Source: Candidatus Gastranaerophilales bacterium
GTDB taxonomy: Bacteria > Cyanobacteriota > Vampirovibrionia > Gastranaerophilales > Gastranaerophilaceae
Reading direction: 5' to 3'
DNA length: 54,687 nucleotides
NCBI GenBank assembly: GCA_947587615.1
Contig: CANPYC010000013.1
Location: 1-54,687, forward strand
Shown here piece by piece: positions 42,622 through 50,345 of this stretch (its first letter is position 1; the number at the start of each line of letters is the position of its first letter). Position numbers and translations under genes: made by a program. The notes under the pieces are model-generated. The model had not been told where the DNA came from and made no database searches. It saw nothing but the letters and a program-made list of their open reading frames with translations.

Positions 42622-45600
42622 ATGAGTTTAAGAGGTAGAATTGTTTTGTCTTTAAAAAAACATATTAAAATTGGGGAATTAATTATAACTGTCGCATTAT
42701 TTAATTTTGCATTTTTGACGCAGTATTGTCATGCCAATAGCGCAAAAATGGAAGAAATTGATATAATAAGAGCAGAATTAGGTTCAAGCAGAGATAAAAG
42801 CTCAAGCGAATACCTAAAAGCAAAACAAAAACTCGAAAAATTAATAGAAAAATATGATATCGACTACTGCAGCGAAGCAAGAATAAAAGATGTAATAAGA
42901 TTAATTAACGAAGAAAAATATAACAGCGCAATTTATGAACTCCATGACTTAATAGCAAATAATATTGAAGTAAGTAAATGTAATGAATTATTGGGTGATA
43001 TATGCGTTAAGCTCGGTAAAGAACCTAAAAAAATTGCTTCTTATTATAAGCTTGCAGTTCAAAATAACCCTAAAAATGCAAGCGCTAACTTTAAGCTTGC
43101 GAAACTGTATTTAAGAGAAGATAAAAGCATTCTGGGTATTGAAAGCTTAAAGCAGGCTGTTGAAAATATAAGTGATAAAACATCACTTGAGCAAATTGCA
43201 TCAATGATTAACAACAATATTAAACCTCAGAGCGGTTATGACGCAAACAATCTGTATGAAATATTAGGTGAAATTTATACAAAACTTGATAGAAACGAAG
43301 ACGCTTATATGGCTTATGCTAAGGCTCTTGAATTAAATCCTGAAGATATTTTTATACAATATCGATTAACGGATTTATTGTATAATACAAATTCAAATCA
43401 AGACGCACTTTTATTATACGATTCAATACTTTTACAAAACCCCGATGATATGCAAATCAGAACCGCAAAAGCAAAGACTTTGGCAAAAATCGGAAATATT
43501 GATGGCGCATACCGGGAATATAAAAAGATTTTAGCCAAATACCCAAATTCAAATCAGGCACAATACGGTATCTATAAGCTATTTGAAAATAAACTTGCGC
43601 TTGATAAAATTCTTCAAAAAGTTTATTCAACAAATGATACCACTTTTGTAGCTCAGAAAAATGATTATGCTAAATTTGCAAATTTGCTTGATACAATGGA
43701 AGATTCCAAAGGCGCTAATTCTTTCAGACTTTGCCTAAAACAAATTGAAGAAAATGAAAGACTTGAAAAAGAGCGCATTAAGCGTGAGCAGGAAAAGTTA
43801 GCAAAACTTGAAGCCGAAGCGCAAAGAATTGCAAAAATTAAAGAACAGCAGGAAAGAGAAATAAAAGCTAAAATTGAAGCCGATAGACAGGCAAAATTAA
43901 AGGCTGAACAGGAAGCAAAGGCTAAAGCGGAGGCCGAAAGAATTGCAAAACTTAAAGCGCAAGAAGAAGCTAAGGCTAAAGCGGAGGCTGAAAAACAAGC
44001 CAAATTAAAAGCAGAAGCAGAAGCTAAAGCAAAAATTGAAGCTCAAAAACAAGCCGAGCTTAAAGCACAACAAGAAGCGCAAGCAAGATTAAAAGCGGAA
44101 CAGGAAAGAATAGCTAAAGAAAAAGCTCAACAGCAGGCAAAAATTAAAGCCCAGCAGGAAGAACTTGCCAAAATTAAAGCTCAGCAGGATGAATTAGCTA
44201 AAATCAAAGCTCAGCAAGAAGAGCTTGAAAAACTTAAACAACAACAAGAAAAATTAGCTTTAGAAAAAGAACAGCAAAAGGCAAAATTAAAAGAACAACA
44301 AGAAGCACTTGAGCAGCAAAGACTTATTGCTCAAAGAGAAAAAGAAGCTAAACTTAAAGCGCAAGAAGAAGCTAAGGCTAAAGCGGAGGCTGAAAAACAA
44401 GCCAAATTAAAAGCAGAAGCAGAAGCTAAAGCAAAAATTGAAGCTCAAAAACAAGCCGAGCTTAAAGCACAACAAGAAGCGCAAGCAAGATTAAAAGCGG
44501 AACAGGAAAGAATAGCTAAAGAAAAAGCGGAAGCTCAAAGATTAGCTAAACTTAAAGCACAGCAGGAGCAACAAGCTAAAATCAAAGCCCAGCAAGAAGC
44601 GCAAGCAAAATTAAAGGCTGAACAAGAGGCAAAAGCCAAAGCGGAAGCTGAAAGAATTGCAAAAGAAAAAGCGGAAGCTCAAAGATTAGCTAAACTTAAA
44701 GCACAGCAGGAGCAAGAGGCTAAAATCAAAGCTCAGCAAGAAGAGCTTGAAAAACTTAAACAACAACAAGAAAAATTAGCTTTAGAAAAAGAACAGCAAA
44801 AGGCAAAATTAAAAGAACAACAAGAAGCACTTGAGCAGCAAAGACTTATTGCTCAAAGAGAAAAAGAAGCTAAACTTAAAGCGCAAGAAGAAGCTAAGGC
44901 TAAAGCGGAGGCTGAAAAACAAGCCAAATTAAAAGCAGAAGCAGAAGCTAAAGCAGAAGCCGAAAGAATTGCAAAAGAAAAAGCGGAAGCTGAAAGATTA
45001 GCTAAACTTAAAGCACAGCAGGAAGCTAAATTAAAAGCACAGCAAGAAACAGAAGCTAAAGCTCAAGCGGAAAAATTAGCTAAAATCAAAGCTCAACAAG
45101 AAGCGCAAGCAAAATTAAAGGCTGAACAAGAGGCAAAAGCCAAAGCGGAGGCTGAAAGAATTGCAAAACTTAAAGCGCAAGAAGAAGCTAAGGCTAAAGC
45201 AGAGGCTCAAAAACAAGCCGAGCTTAAAGCACAACAAGAAGCGCAAGCGGAAGCTGAAAGATTAGCAAAAATTAAAGAAGAACAGGAAGCTAAAGCTCAA
45301 GCGGAAAAATTAGCTAAAGAAAAAGCGGAAAAACTGGCTTTAGAAAAAGAAAGAAAACTTCAAGAACAGGAAGCAAGAAAAATAGCCTCCAAAAAAGAAA
45401 AACAAAAAGCCATTCAAACCAATCCTAAAAAATACAAAGAATTAAAAAGTGTTGTAGATAAATATCTTCAAATTGAACCAAAAGATGTTCTAACCTATAA
45501 TGCTATTGCAAATACCTATAAATTGATGGGTGAACCTACAAACGCTCTTACATATTATGAGCAGGCGGTAAAGCTCGATCCGAATAATTCAGACAGCTAT

Positions 45601-46101
45601 TACAATCTCGGTTTGACTTATATGGAGTTAAACAGTTTTGAAACATCAAAGACCTATCTGACAAAAGCAATAGATTTAGACAGTACTAATACAAAAGCAA
45701 TTAATCTTTTAGCATTTGTCAATCAAAAGCTTATAACAACAATATTAAACAATGCCTATTCAAAATATGAAAACAAAGAATATGTCAGCGCTTTTGAAAT
45801 CCTTGACGACGGTATAAAAAAATACCCGAAAAATGCGCAGCTATACTATTATAGAGCACTTGTATACGATGGCATGGGAAATCGAAACGCAGCTCAAGTT
45901 GTAGACTTACAAAAAGCAATTGAACTTGACCCCGGTTATTATATAGCTTATTATCAACTCGGTAAAACTTATGAAAAAATGGGGGATGAAAGAAGCGCTC
46001 TTGTTGCTTATGAAAGATTTTTATCAACCGAACCCGAAGAAAAAGATTTAATTGACGAAGTTCAAAAAAAAGTAATACTTCTGGGCAAAAAATATTATTA
46101 A
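42622..46101 (+). CDS. Large exported protein: TPRs around a TolA-like Lys-Ala-Glu coiled coil
   Basis: A 1159-residue protein. The N-terminus has a basic segment then a hydrophobic signal/anchor (about residues 18-35). Residues about 70-370 contain TPR repeats. Residues about 373-930 are a continuous alpha-helical Lys/Ala/Glu/Gln stretch (KAEAEKQAKLKAEAEAKA and variants), like the middle of TolA. Residues about 932-1159 are TPR repeats again. The coiled-coil DNA has long exact internal repeats: 43948-44126 equals 44350-44528, and 44197-44433 equals 44719-44955. The ATG at 42622 has no ribosome binding site; TTG at 42646 with AGAGGT upstream is an alternative start. It lies upstream of kdsB. 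Confidence 0.8.
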   Translation: MSLRGRIVLSLKKHIKIGELIITVALFNFAFLTQYCHANSAKMEEIDIIRAELGSSRDKSSSEYLKAKQKLEKLIEKYDIDYCSEARIKDVIRLINEEKYNSAIYELHDLIANNIEVSKCNELLGDICVKLGKEPKKIASYYKLAVQNNPKNASANFKLAKLYLREDKSILGIESLKQAVENISDKTSLEQIASMINNNIKPQSGYDANNLYEILGEIYTKLDRNEDAYMAYAKALELNPEDIFIQYRLTDLLYNTNSNQDALLLYDSILLQNPDDMQIRTAKAKTLAKIGNIDGAYREYKKILAKYPNSNQAQYGIYKLFENKLALDKILQKVYSTNDTTFVAQKNDYAKFANLLDTMEDSKGANSFRLCLKQIEENERLEKERIKREQEKLAKLEAEAQRIAKIKEQQEREIKAKIEADRQAKLKAEQEAKAKAEAERIAKLKAQEEAKAKAEAEKQAKLKAEAEAKAKIEAQKQAELKAQQEAQARLKAEQERIAKEKAQQQAKIKAQQEELAKIKAQQDELAKIKAQQEELEKLKQQQEKLALEKEQQKAKLKEQQEALEQQRLIAQREKEAKLKAQEEAKAKAEAEKQAKLKAEAEAKAKIEAQKQAELKAQQEAQARLKAEQERIAKEKAEAQRLAKLKAQQEQQAKIKAQQEAQAKLKAEQEAKAKAEAERIAKEKAEAQRLAKLKAQQEQEAKIKAQQEELEKLKQQQEKLALEKEQQKAKLKEQQEALEQQRLIAQREKEAKLKAQEEAKAKAEAEKQAKLKAEAEAKAEAERIAKEKAEAERLAKLKAQQEAKLKAQQETEAKAQAEKLAKIKAQQEAQAKLKAEQEAKAKAEAERIAKLKAQEEAKAKAEAQKQAELKAQQEAQAEAERLAKIKEEQEAKAQAEKLAKEKAEKLALEKERKLQEQEARKIASKKEKQKAIQTNPKKYKELKSVVDKYLQIEPKDVLTYNAIANTYKLMGEPTNALTYYEQAVKLDPNNSDSYYNLGLTYMELNSFETSKTYLTKAIDLDSTNTKAINLLAFVNQKLITTILNNAYSKYENKEYVSAFEILDDGIKKYPKNAQLYYYRALVYDGMGNRNAAQVVDLQKAIELDPGYYIAYYQLGKTYEKMGDERSALVAYERFLSTEPEEKDLIDEVQKKVILLGKKYY
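43948..44955 (+). repeat. Exact long direct repeats inside the coiled-coil gene
   Basis: Two pairs of identical, in-frame direct repeats: 179 bp (43948-44126 and 44350-44528; offset 402 bp, 134 codons) and 237 bp (44197-44433 and 44719-44955; offset 522 bp, 174 codons). Shorter partial copies follow to about 45400. Identity at synonymous positions means the duplications are recent or are homogenised by recombination. Confidence 0.85.
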
Positions 46102-46119
46102 AATAAACAAAGATTTAGA

Positions 46120-46863
46120 ATGGAACAAATTATGAAAAAAACTGCTATTGTTATTCCTGCCAGATATGCTTCAACAAGATTACCCGCAAAACCTTTGCTT
46201 GAAGTTAAAGGTAAACCTATTATTCAATATGTTTATGAAGCCGCTGAAAAATCAAAACTCGCTGCTTGTGCTATTGTTGCAACCGATGACGAAAGAATAA
46301 AAGCAGCTGTTGAAAAATTCGGCGGAGTTTGCGAAATGACGGATAAAGAACATAAATGCGGCTCGGATAGAATAGCTCAAATTGCAAAAAGACACGAAGA
46401 TTTTGATTATATTTTAAATTTACAAGGGGATGAACCGCAAATAACACCTGAAGTTATTGATATAGCAATTAAAACTCTTATTGATGACAAAACGGCAGAT
46501 ATTTCAACCCTTGTAAGAAAAATTGATGATATTAACCAAATCAACAATCCAAACTGCGTTAAGTGCGTTTTTGACAATAATTTTAACGCTCTTTATTTTT
46601 CAAGATGTCCGATTCCCTATGAAAGAAACAGGGATAAATCACCCTATTACGCTCATATAGGTATTTACGGCTATAAAAAAGAGTCGCTTATAAAAATGAC
46701 AAATTTAACTCAAACAAATTTAGAACAACAAGAAAGCCTCGAACAGCTAAGAGCGCTTCAAAACGGTATGAAAATTAAAGTTGCAATAGTCGAGCTAAAC
46801 CCGACGGGTATTGATACAATCGAAGACTATGAAAAATTTAAAAAACTGATGGAAGAAAATTAA
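46120..46863 (+). CDS. kdsB: CMP-Kdo synthetase (3-deoxy-manno-octulosonate cytidylyltransferase)
   Basis: A 247-residue nucleotidyltransferase that activates Kdo with CTP for lipopolysaccharide core synthesis. The start region IVIPARYASTRLPAKPL is the CTP-binding loop; VATDDERI, KCGSDRIAQ, LNLQGDEPQITPEV and the C-terminal YAHIGIYGYKKESL motif complete the family pattern. The presence of Kdo activation implies a Kdo-containing LPS. An ATG at 46132 is an alternative start; neither has a strong ribosome binding site. The next gene, on the opposite strand, is the LptD-like protein. Confidence 0.93.
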   Translation: MEQIMKKTAIVIPARYASTRLPAKPLLEVKGKPIIQYVYEAAEKSKLAACAIVATDDERIKAAVEKFGGVCEMTDKEHKCGSDRIAQIAKRHEDFDYILNLQGDEPQITPEVIDIAIKTLIDDKTADISTLVRKIDDINQINNPNCVKCVFDNNFNALYFSRCPIPYERNRDKSPYYAHIGIYGYKKESLIKMTNLTQTNLEQQESLEQLRALQNGMKIKVAIVELNPTGIDTIEDYEKFKKLMEEN

Positions 46864-46917
46864 ATCTTAAGAGCTGACATACAAAAACTAAGACCGCTTT
46901 TTTAAACATTAAAACCG

Positions 46918-48939
46918 TTAAATATTTTCATTTTCAGGCGCTACAATTCTTACAGGTTTAGCGTTTTTATAAAAATCTCTCTTTGCGTTTGCTCCGTCAA
47001 TATCTTTAGTTGTTAACTTATCAAATTCAATTTTTGAATTGTCGCTGCCGATTAAAAACATAAAATCAATATGAGCAACTTCTCTTACAAAATCATAAGA
47101 TAATACAACTTTTAAATCATTAGGTCCTAAGACAGCATACAGCCTTGATTCTGTTAGTAAATGTTCTTCATAGTTATCTCTTAGAGGAGATATATACGCT
47201 CTGTAACCAAGTGCAAATTTGTTGTTAAAATTAAATTTTTCGTTAAATAAGATTGAAGAAACACCATAACGATATTTGTCAAATATAAAAGGACTGTCCC
47301 CATGAATTCCACCCAGCATATAGCCGATATTTGATTCCCATCTTTTTAATCTTGAAGTTAAAACAGGACCTATTCTGACAACGCCTGCCGTGTCTCCCGT
47401 GCCGTATACCGTTGCCGAACCTTGCGCATGAGCAGACAACCCCAAAAGCATATCTTGTTCTTTGTTTTCTATTTTAAACAATTGTTTACTAATTTCAGCC
47501 AAATATCTAAATCTCGTTGTGGCAAAAGCATGTTCTTGGTCATGTTTTTCATATTCGCTAAAAATACCTGCATAAAAACCATGATTAAATCCGATATCAA
47601 GATCTTCATTTTTATAACTTTTTAAATATTGTAATTGAGCTGCATAGCCTGAACGTCTTGCACCCATAAAGCCCTCGGGAATATAAGCATTCCTGCCGTA
47701 GTTTAAGCTTAGCGAATCATTAAACCTATAACGACCTCTTGCAACAATATTTGTAGTTGAAGTATTCCAACCGCCCTCAAGTAAACCGTTTTGGGTTCTG
47801 TAACGTCCGATTGCGCCTATACCAATGTTACTGTCGCCGTATGTAAGTGCGGGCATTAATTTAAAGCTTTGACCTTTAGGAAGTCTAAAAACCATACCAT
47901 AACCTAAATATGTACCAAAACTTCTAAATGTACCAAGCTCGGGCAAATTTGTTTCAATAACTTTTTTACTTTTGTCTGAAATAATTTCTATATCTGAATT
48001 ATGGACAATTTTATGATTGTTATAATACAAATTTGAACCGTTCATCTGAAAGCTGTTATGATCTTTGTAGCTTGTAAGCACAATTTCTTTAGCTTTAATT
48101 TTATATGCTTGCTTTTTTGCCGTAGGATTAAGCTCAATATCGTTAAAAATTTTATCATTGATATACTGTGAACCGAGTGGTTCAACTGCCATAAAACCCC
48201 TTGTATAAAAAGGATATTGCATATCTTTAGTGTTCTTTAAAACACCGTTTAGCATAAGTAAATCGTTAGCAATTAAATAACCTTCCTGAGCATTAACTCT
48301 AAAAGAATATGCGTCAAGCGTCGGATTATCCATTAAAATATTTTCTTCGTTTAAATCTACAAGCATGTATTCGCCGAGCATTTCAACTCCGTCTTTTATA
48401 ATCTTAACATTATCTTGCAGTTTTATTGTTTGCTTTTCCTTATCTAAAACAACATCATCCGCTTTTAGGGTTACTCCTTGAGATTTTGCTATAATTTCAA
48501 CATTTCCTTTAGCGAAAATGTTTCCGCTTTCGTCGTCATAGTATAACTTGTCGGCATTTATCTGAAATTTATTTTTATTTTCAACAACATCAACTTCAGC
48601 TTCTTTATCTTCACTTTGCTTGTGTATGGTATCACCGTCTTGAACGACATCTTCTTCAGGAAATTCAGAATTTTTATCTTTCCTTATTTTCCTGAAAAAA
48701 TTTTTAATTTTATTCTCTGTCTTAATCCCTATGCTTTGTTCAGGGGAAAAATTCGGCAGCTCGGGGTCGTTAAAAGTCGGGTTATAGTCTTGAGGTTTTT
48801 CCTCGGCAGCATTTTCATCAACAACCGTTGTTGCCTTAATAACTTCATAAGAAGCAAAAGAAGTATTGAACATTTGAAAATAAAGCAGTATCAATAGTGT
48901 AATTAAATAATATTTAGTGATTTTATATTTTTTTTGCAA
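46918..48939 (-). CDS. LptD/OstA-like outer-membrane protein
   Basis: A 673-residue exported protein with an N-terminal hydrophobic signal segment, a Glu/Asp-rich region, and an OstA/LptA-like domain at about residues 120-215 (INADKLYYDDESGNIFAKGNVEI, TLKADDVVLD, DGVEMLGEYMLVDL). It is followed by a long beta-rich region (GRYRFNDSLSLNYGRN and similar strands) that would form a barrel. This is the layout of LptD, which inserts LPS into the outer membrane. No cysteine pairs typical of E. coli LptD are visible, and the C-terminus is hydrophilic rather than Phe-terminated. Translation starts with TTG at 48939, with AGGT upstream. It follows the M23 gene by 32 bases on the same strand. Confidence 0.75.
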   Translation of the reverse strand: MQKKYKITKYYLITLLILLYFQMFNTSFASYEVIKATTVVDENAAEEKPQDYNPTFNDPELPNFSPEQSIGIKTENKIKNFFRKIRKDKNSEFPEEDVVQDGDTIHKQSEDKEAEVDVVENKNKFQINADKLYYDDESGNIFAKGNVEIIAKSQGVTLKADDVVLDKEKQTIKLQDNVKIIKDGVEMLGEYMLVDLNEENILMDNPTLDAYSFRVNAQEGYLIANDLLMLNGVLKNTKDMQYPFYTRGFMAVEPLGSQYINDKIFNDIELNPTAKKQAYKIKAKEIVLTSYKDHNSFQMNGSNLYYNNHKIVHNSDIEIISDKSKKVIETNLPELGTFRSFGTYLGYGMVFRLPKGQSFKLMPALTYGDSNIGIGAIGRYRTQNGLLEGGWNTSTTNIVARGRYRFNDSLSLNYGRNAYIPEGFMGARRSGYAAQLQYLKSYKNEDLDIGFNHGFYAGIFSEYEKHDQEHAFATTRFRYLAEISKQLFKIENKEQDMLLGLSAHAQGSATVYGTGDTAGVVRIGPVLTSRLKRWESNIGYMLGGIHGDSPFIFDKYRYGVSSILFNEKFNFNNKFALGYRAYISPLRDNYEEHLLTESRLYAVLGPNDLKVVLSYDFVREVAHIDFMFLIGSDNSKIEFDKLTTKDIDGANAKRDFYKNAKPVRIVAPENENI

Positions 48940-48971
48940 TTTTTTACCTGTTTTTCTTAGTCTAGTAACTT

Positions 48972-50141
48972 TTATCTTATAAACCTTAAAGGATTTGTAG
49001 GATTGCCGTTTTGACGAACTTCAAAATGCAAGTGCGGACCGGTTGAATAGCCTGTTGTTCCGACCTTACCTATAACCGTACCTTTTGCAACGTTTGTACC
49101 CTGTTTTGCAATAGTGACGGACATGTGCGCATATAAAGTAGTTGTCGGAACACCATCAATTTTACCGTGGTCTATAATTACAACCTTGCCATAGCCGCTA
49201 TACCAACCGACAAACATAACTCTGCCCGAGTTTGCGGCTTTAATCGGTGTTCCGTAAGGAGTCCCGATATCAACCCCCGAGTGGAATATTCTTCTTTTGA
49301 ATATCGGGTGCATTCTATAACCGTATTCAGATGTAATTCTTCCGGGCACGGGTCTCACAAAACCGCCCGTTACAACGACGCTTACACCGTCTTTTTGATT
49401 TTTTCTAACCTCTTGATTAATCAGACTTGAAATCGCCTTAGATTGGCGAGCAAGGTCTTTTTCTGCTTTTTCCCAGGTGTTTCTGTCTGTTTGGAGTTTT
49501 TCAATTAATTTTTCGTTTCTTGAAATAGCATCTTGAACATAAACCTGTTGTTTTTTAATATTTACAATTGAATATTGTAAATTTCTCTGCTGCATTTCAA
49601 TCCTGGCTTTCAGCGCCAAAACATCACGAGCAGACTTTTTAGACTCACGCAGCTTTTTCCTGTCATAAGCTATTACGATATTTTCAAAATACAATCTGTC
49701 TAAAAAAGCATTAATATCCGAAGCATTAAGCAAAAATTCTATATAGCTGTTTCTTTTGTGCTTAAAAACCTGAACAATTCTTTTTGAAGCATACTGCTGG
49801 TGCTTTTTGTGTTCAACTAACAGTACTTCGAGTTTTTTTTCCAAATTTTCCAGTTCGCTTTTTGAGTTTGTATACTCTTTTTGATTGCGCTCAAGAGAGC
49901 TTTGCGCATGTTCTAGCTTTTGTTGATTGCGATACAGTTTGTTTGTTTCGATTTTTTCAAGCTTTAAGAGCTTATGAATTTCTTTTTTAGCATGCGTTCT
50001 TTGGCGCTCAATTTGATTGTATTGATTGTCAAATTTGGATATGTCGCTATTATCCGCAAGACAAAAATCAAAAAACAGACACAGTGTGCCTATAAAAGCG
50101 AATAAAATTTTTTTTATATTTAGATTGAGTTTATATTTCAT
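48972..50141 (-). CDS. EnvC/NlpD-like M23 peptidase
   Basis: A 389-residue exported protein: a signal segment (residues about 10-29), a long coiled coil (about 35-245), and a C-terminal LytM/M23 domain. The zinc and catalytic residues are all present: H287-x3-D291 (HSGVDIG), H339 (YAHM) and H370-x-H372 (HLHFE), so unlike E. coli EnvC it should be an active peptidoglycan endopeptidase. It is probably a septal cell-wall hydrolase. It lies between a 35-residue membrane peptide (7 bases upstream) and the LptD-like gene, in one minus-strand operon. Confidence 0.9.
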   Translation of the reverse strand: MKYKLNLNIKKILFAFIGTLCLFFDFCLADNSDISKFDNQYNQIERQRTHAKKEIHKLLKLEKIETNKLYRNQQKLEHAQSSLERNQKEYTNSKSELENLEKKLEVLLVEHKKHQQYASKRIVQVFKHKRNSYIEFLLNASDINAFLDRLYFENIVIAYDRKKLRESKKSARDVLALKARIEMQQRNLQYSIVNIKKQQVYVQDAISRNEKLIEKLQTDRNTWEKAEKDLARQSKAISSLINQEVRKNQKDGVSVVVTGGFVRPVPGRITSEYGYRMHPIFKRRIFHSGVDIGTPYGTPIKAANSGRVMFVGWYSGYGKVVIIDHGKIDGVPTTTLYAHMSVTIAKQGTNVAKGTVIGKVGTTGYSTGPHLHFEVRQNGNPTNPLRFIR

Positions 50142-50148
50142 AATCCTA

Positions 50149-50256
50149 CTATTGATACAATACGCTGATTATAGCCGTAATTCCAACCATCCAGGCAACA
50201 AGAACAATAGTTAAAATAAAAACTATAATCTTCTTATGTCTTCTAAAAAATTCCAT
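50149..50256 (-). CDS. 35-residue single-span membrane protein
   Basis: A small gene on the minus strand encoding a basic head (MEFFRRHKK) and one hydrophobic span of about 24 residues (IIVFILTIVLVAWMVG and on), ending LYQ. A clear ribosome binding site AGGGAGA stands about 4 bases before the ATG, and its stop is 7 bases before the M23 peptidase start, so the two genes are probably cotranscribed and coupled. No homologue is known to me. The good ribosome binding site and the complete TM pattern make it a likely real gene. Confidence 0.7.
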   Translation of the reverse strand: MEFFRRHKKIIVFILTIVLVAWMVGITAIISVLYQ

Positions 50257-50345
50257 TTTTCTCCCTTCAAGTCTTTTGAATTAAACTTATAATATTATAA
50301 TATCAAAAACCAACCGTAAATCACAAATTAGTAACAAAAAGTAAA

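Noticed and set aside
43665-44003. Minus-strand frame rich in Ala/Ser/Phe opposite the coiled-coil gene
   Set aside because: It is a shadow of the Lys-Ala-Glu codon pattern (GCx/GAA/AAA) read backwards, with no start signal.
43948-45400. Regular repeats resembling a CRISPR or minisatellite array
   Set aside because: The repeats are in frame, of unequal length and encode a continuous helix; there are no uniform spacers and no cas genes.
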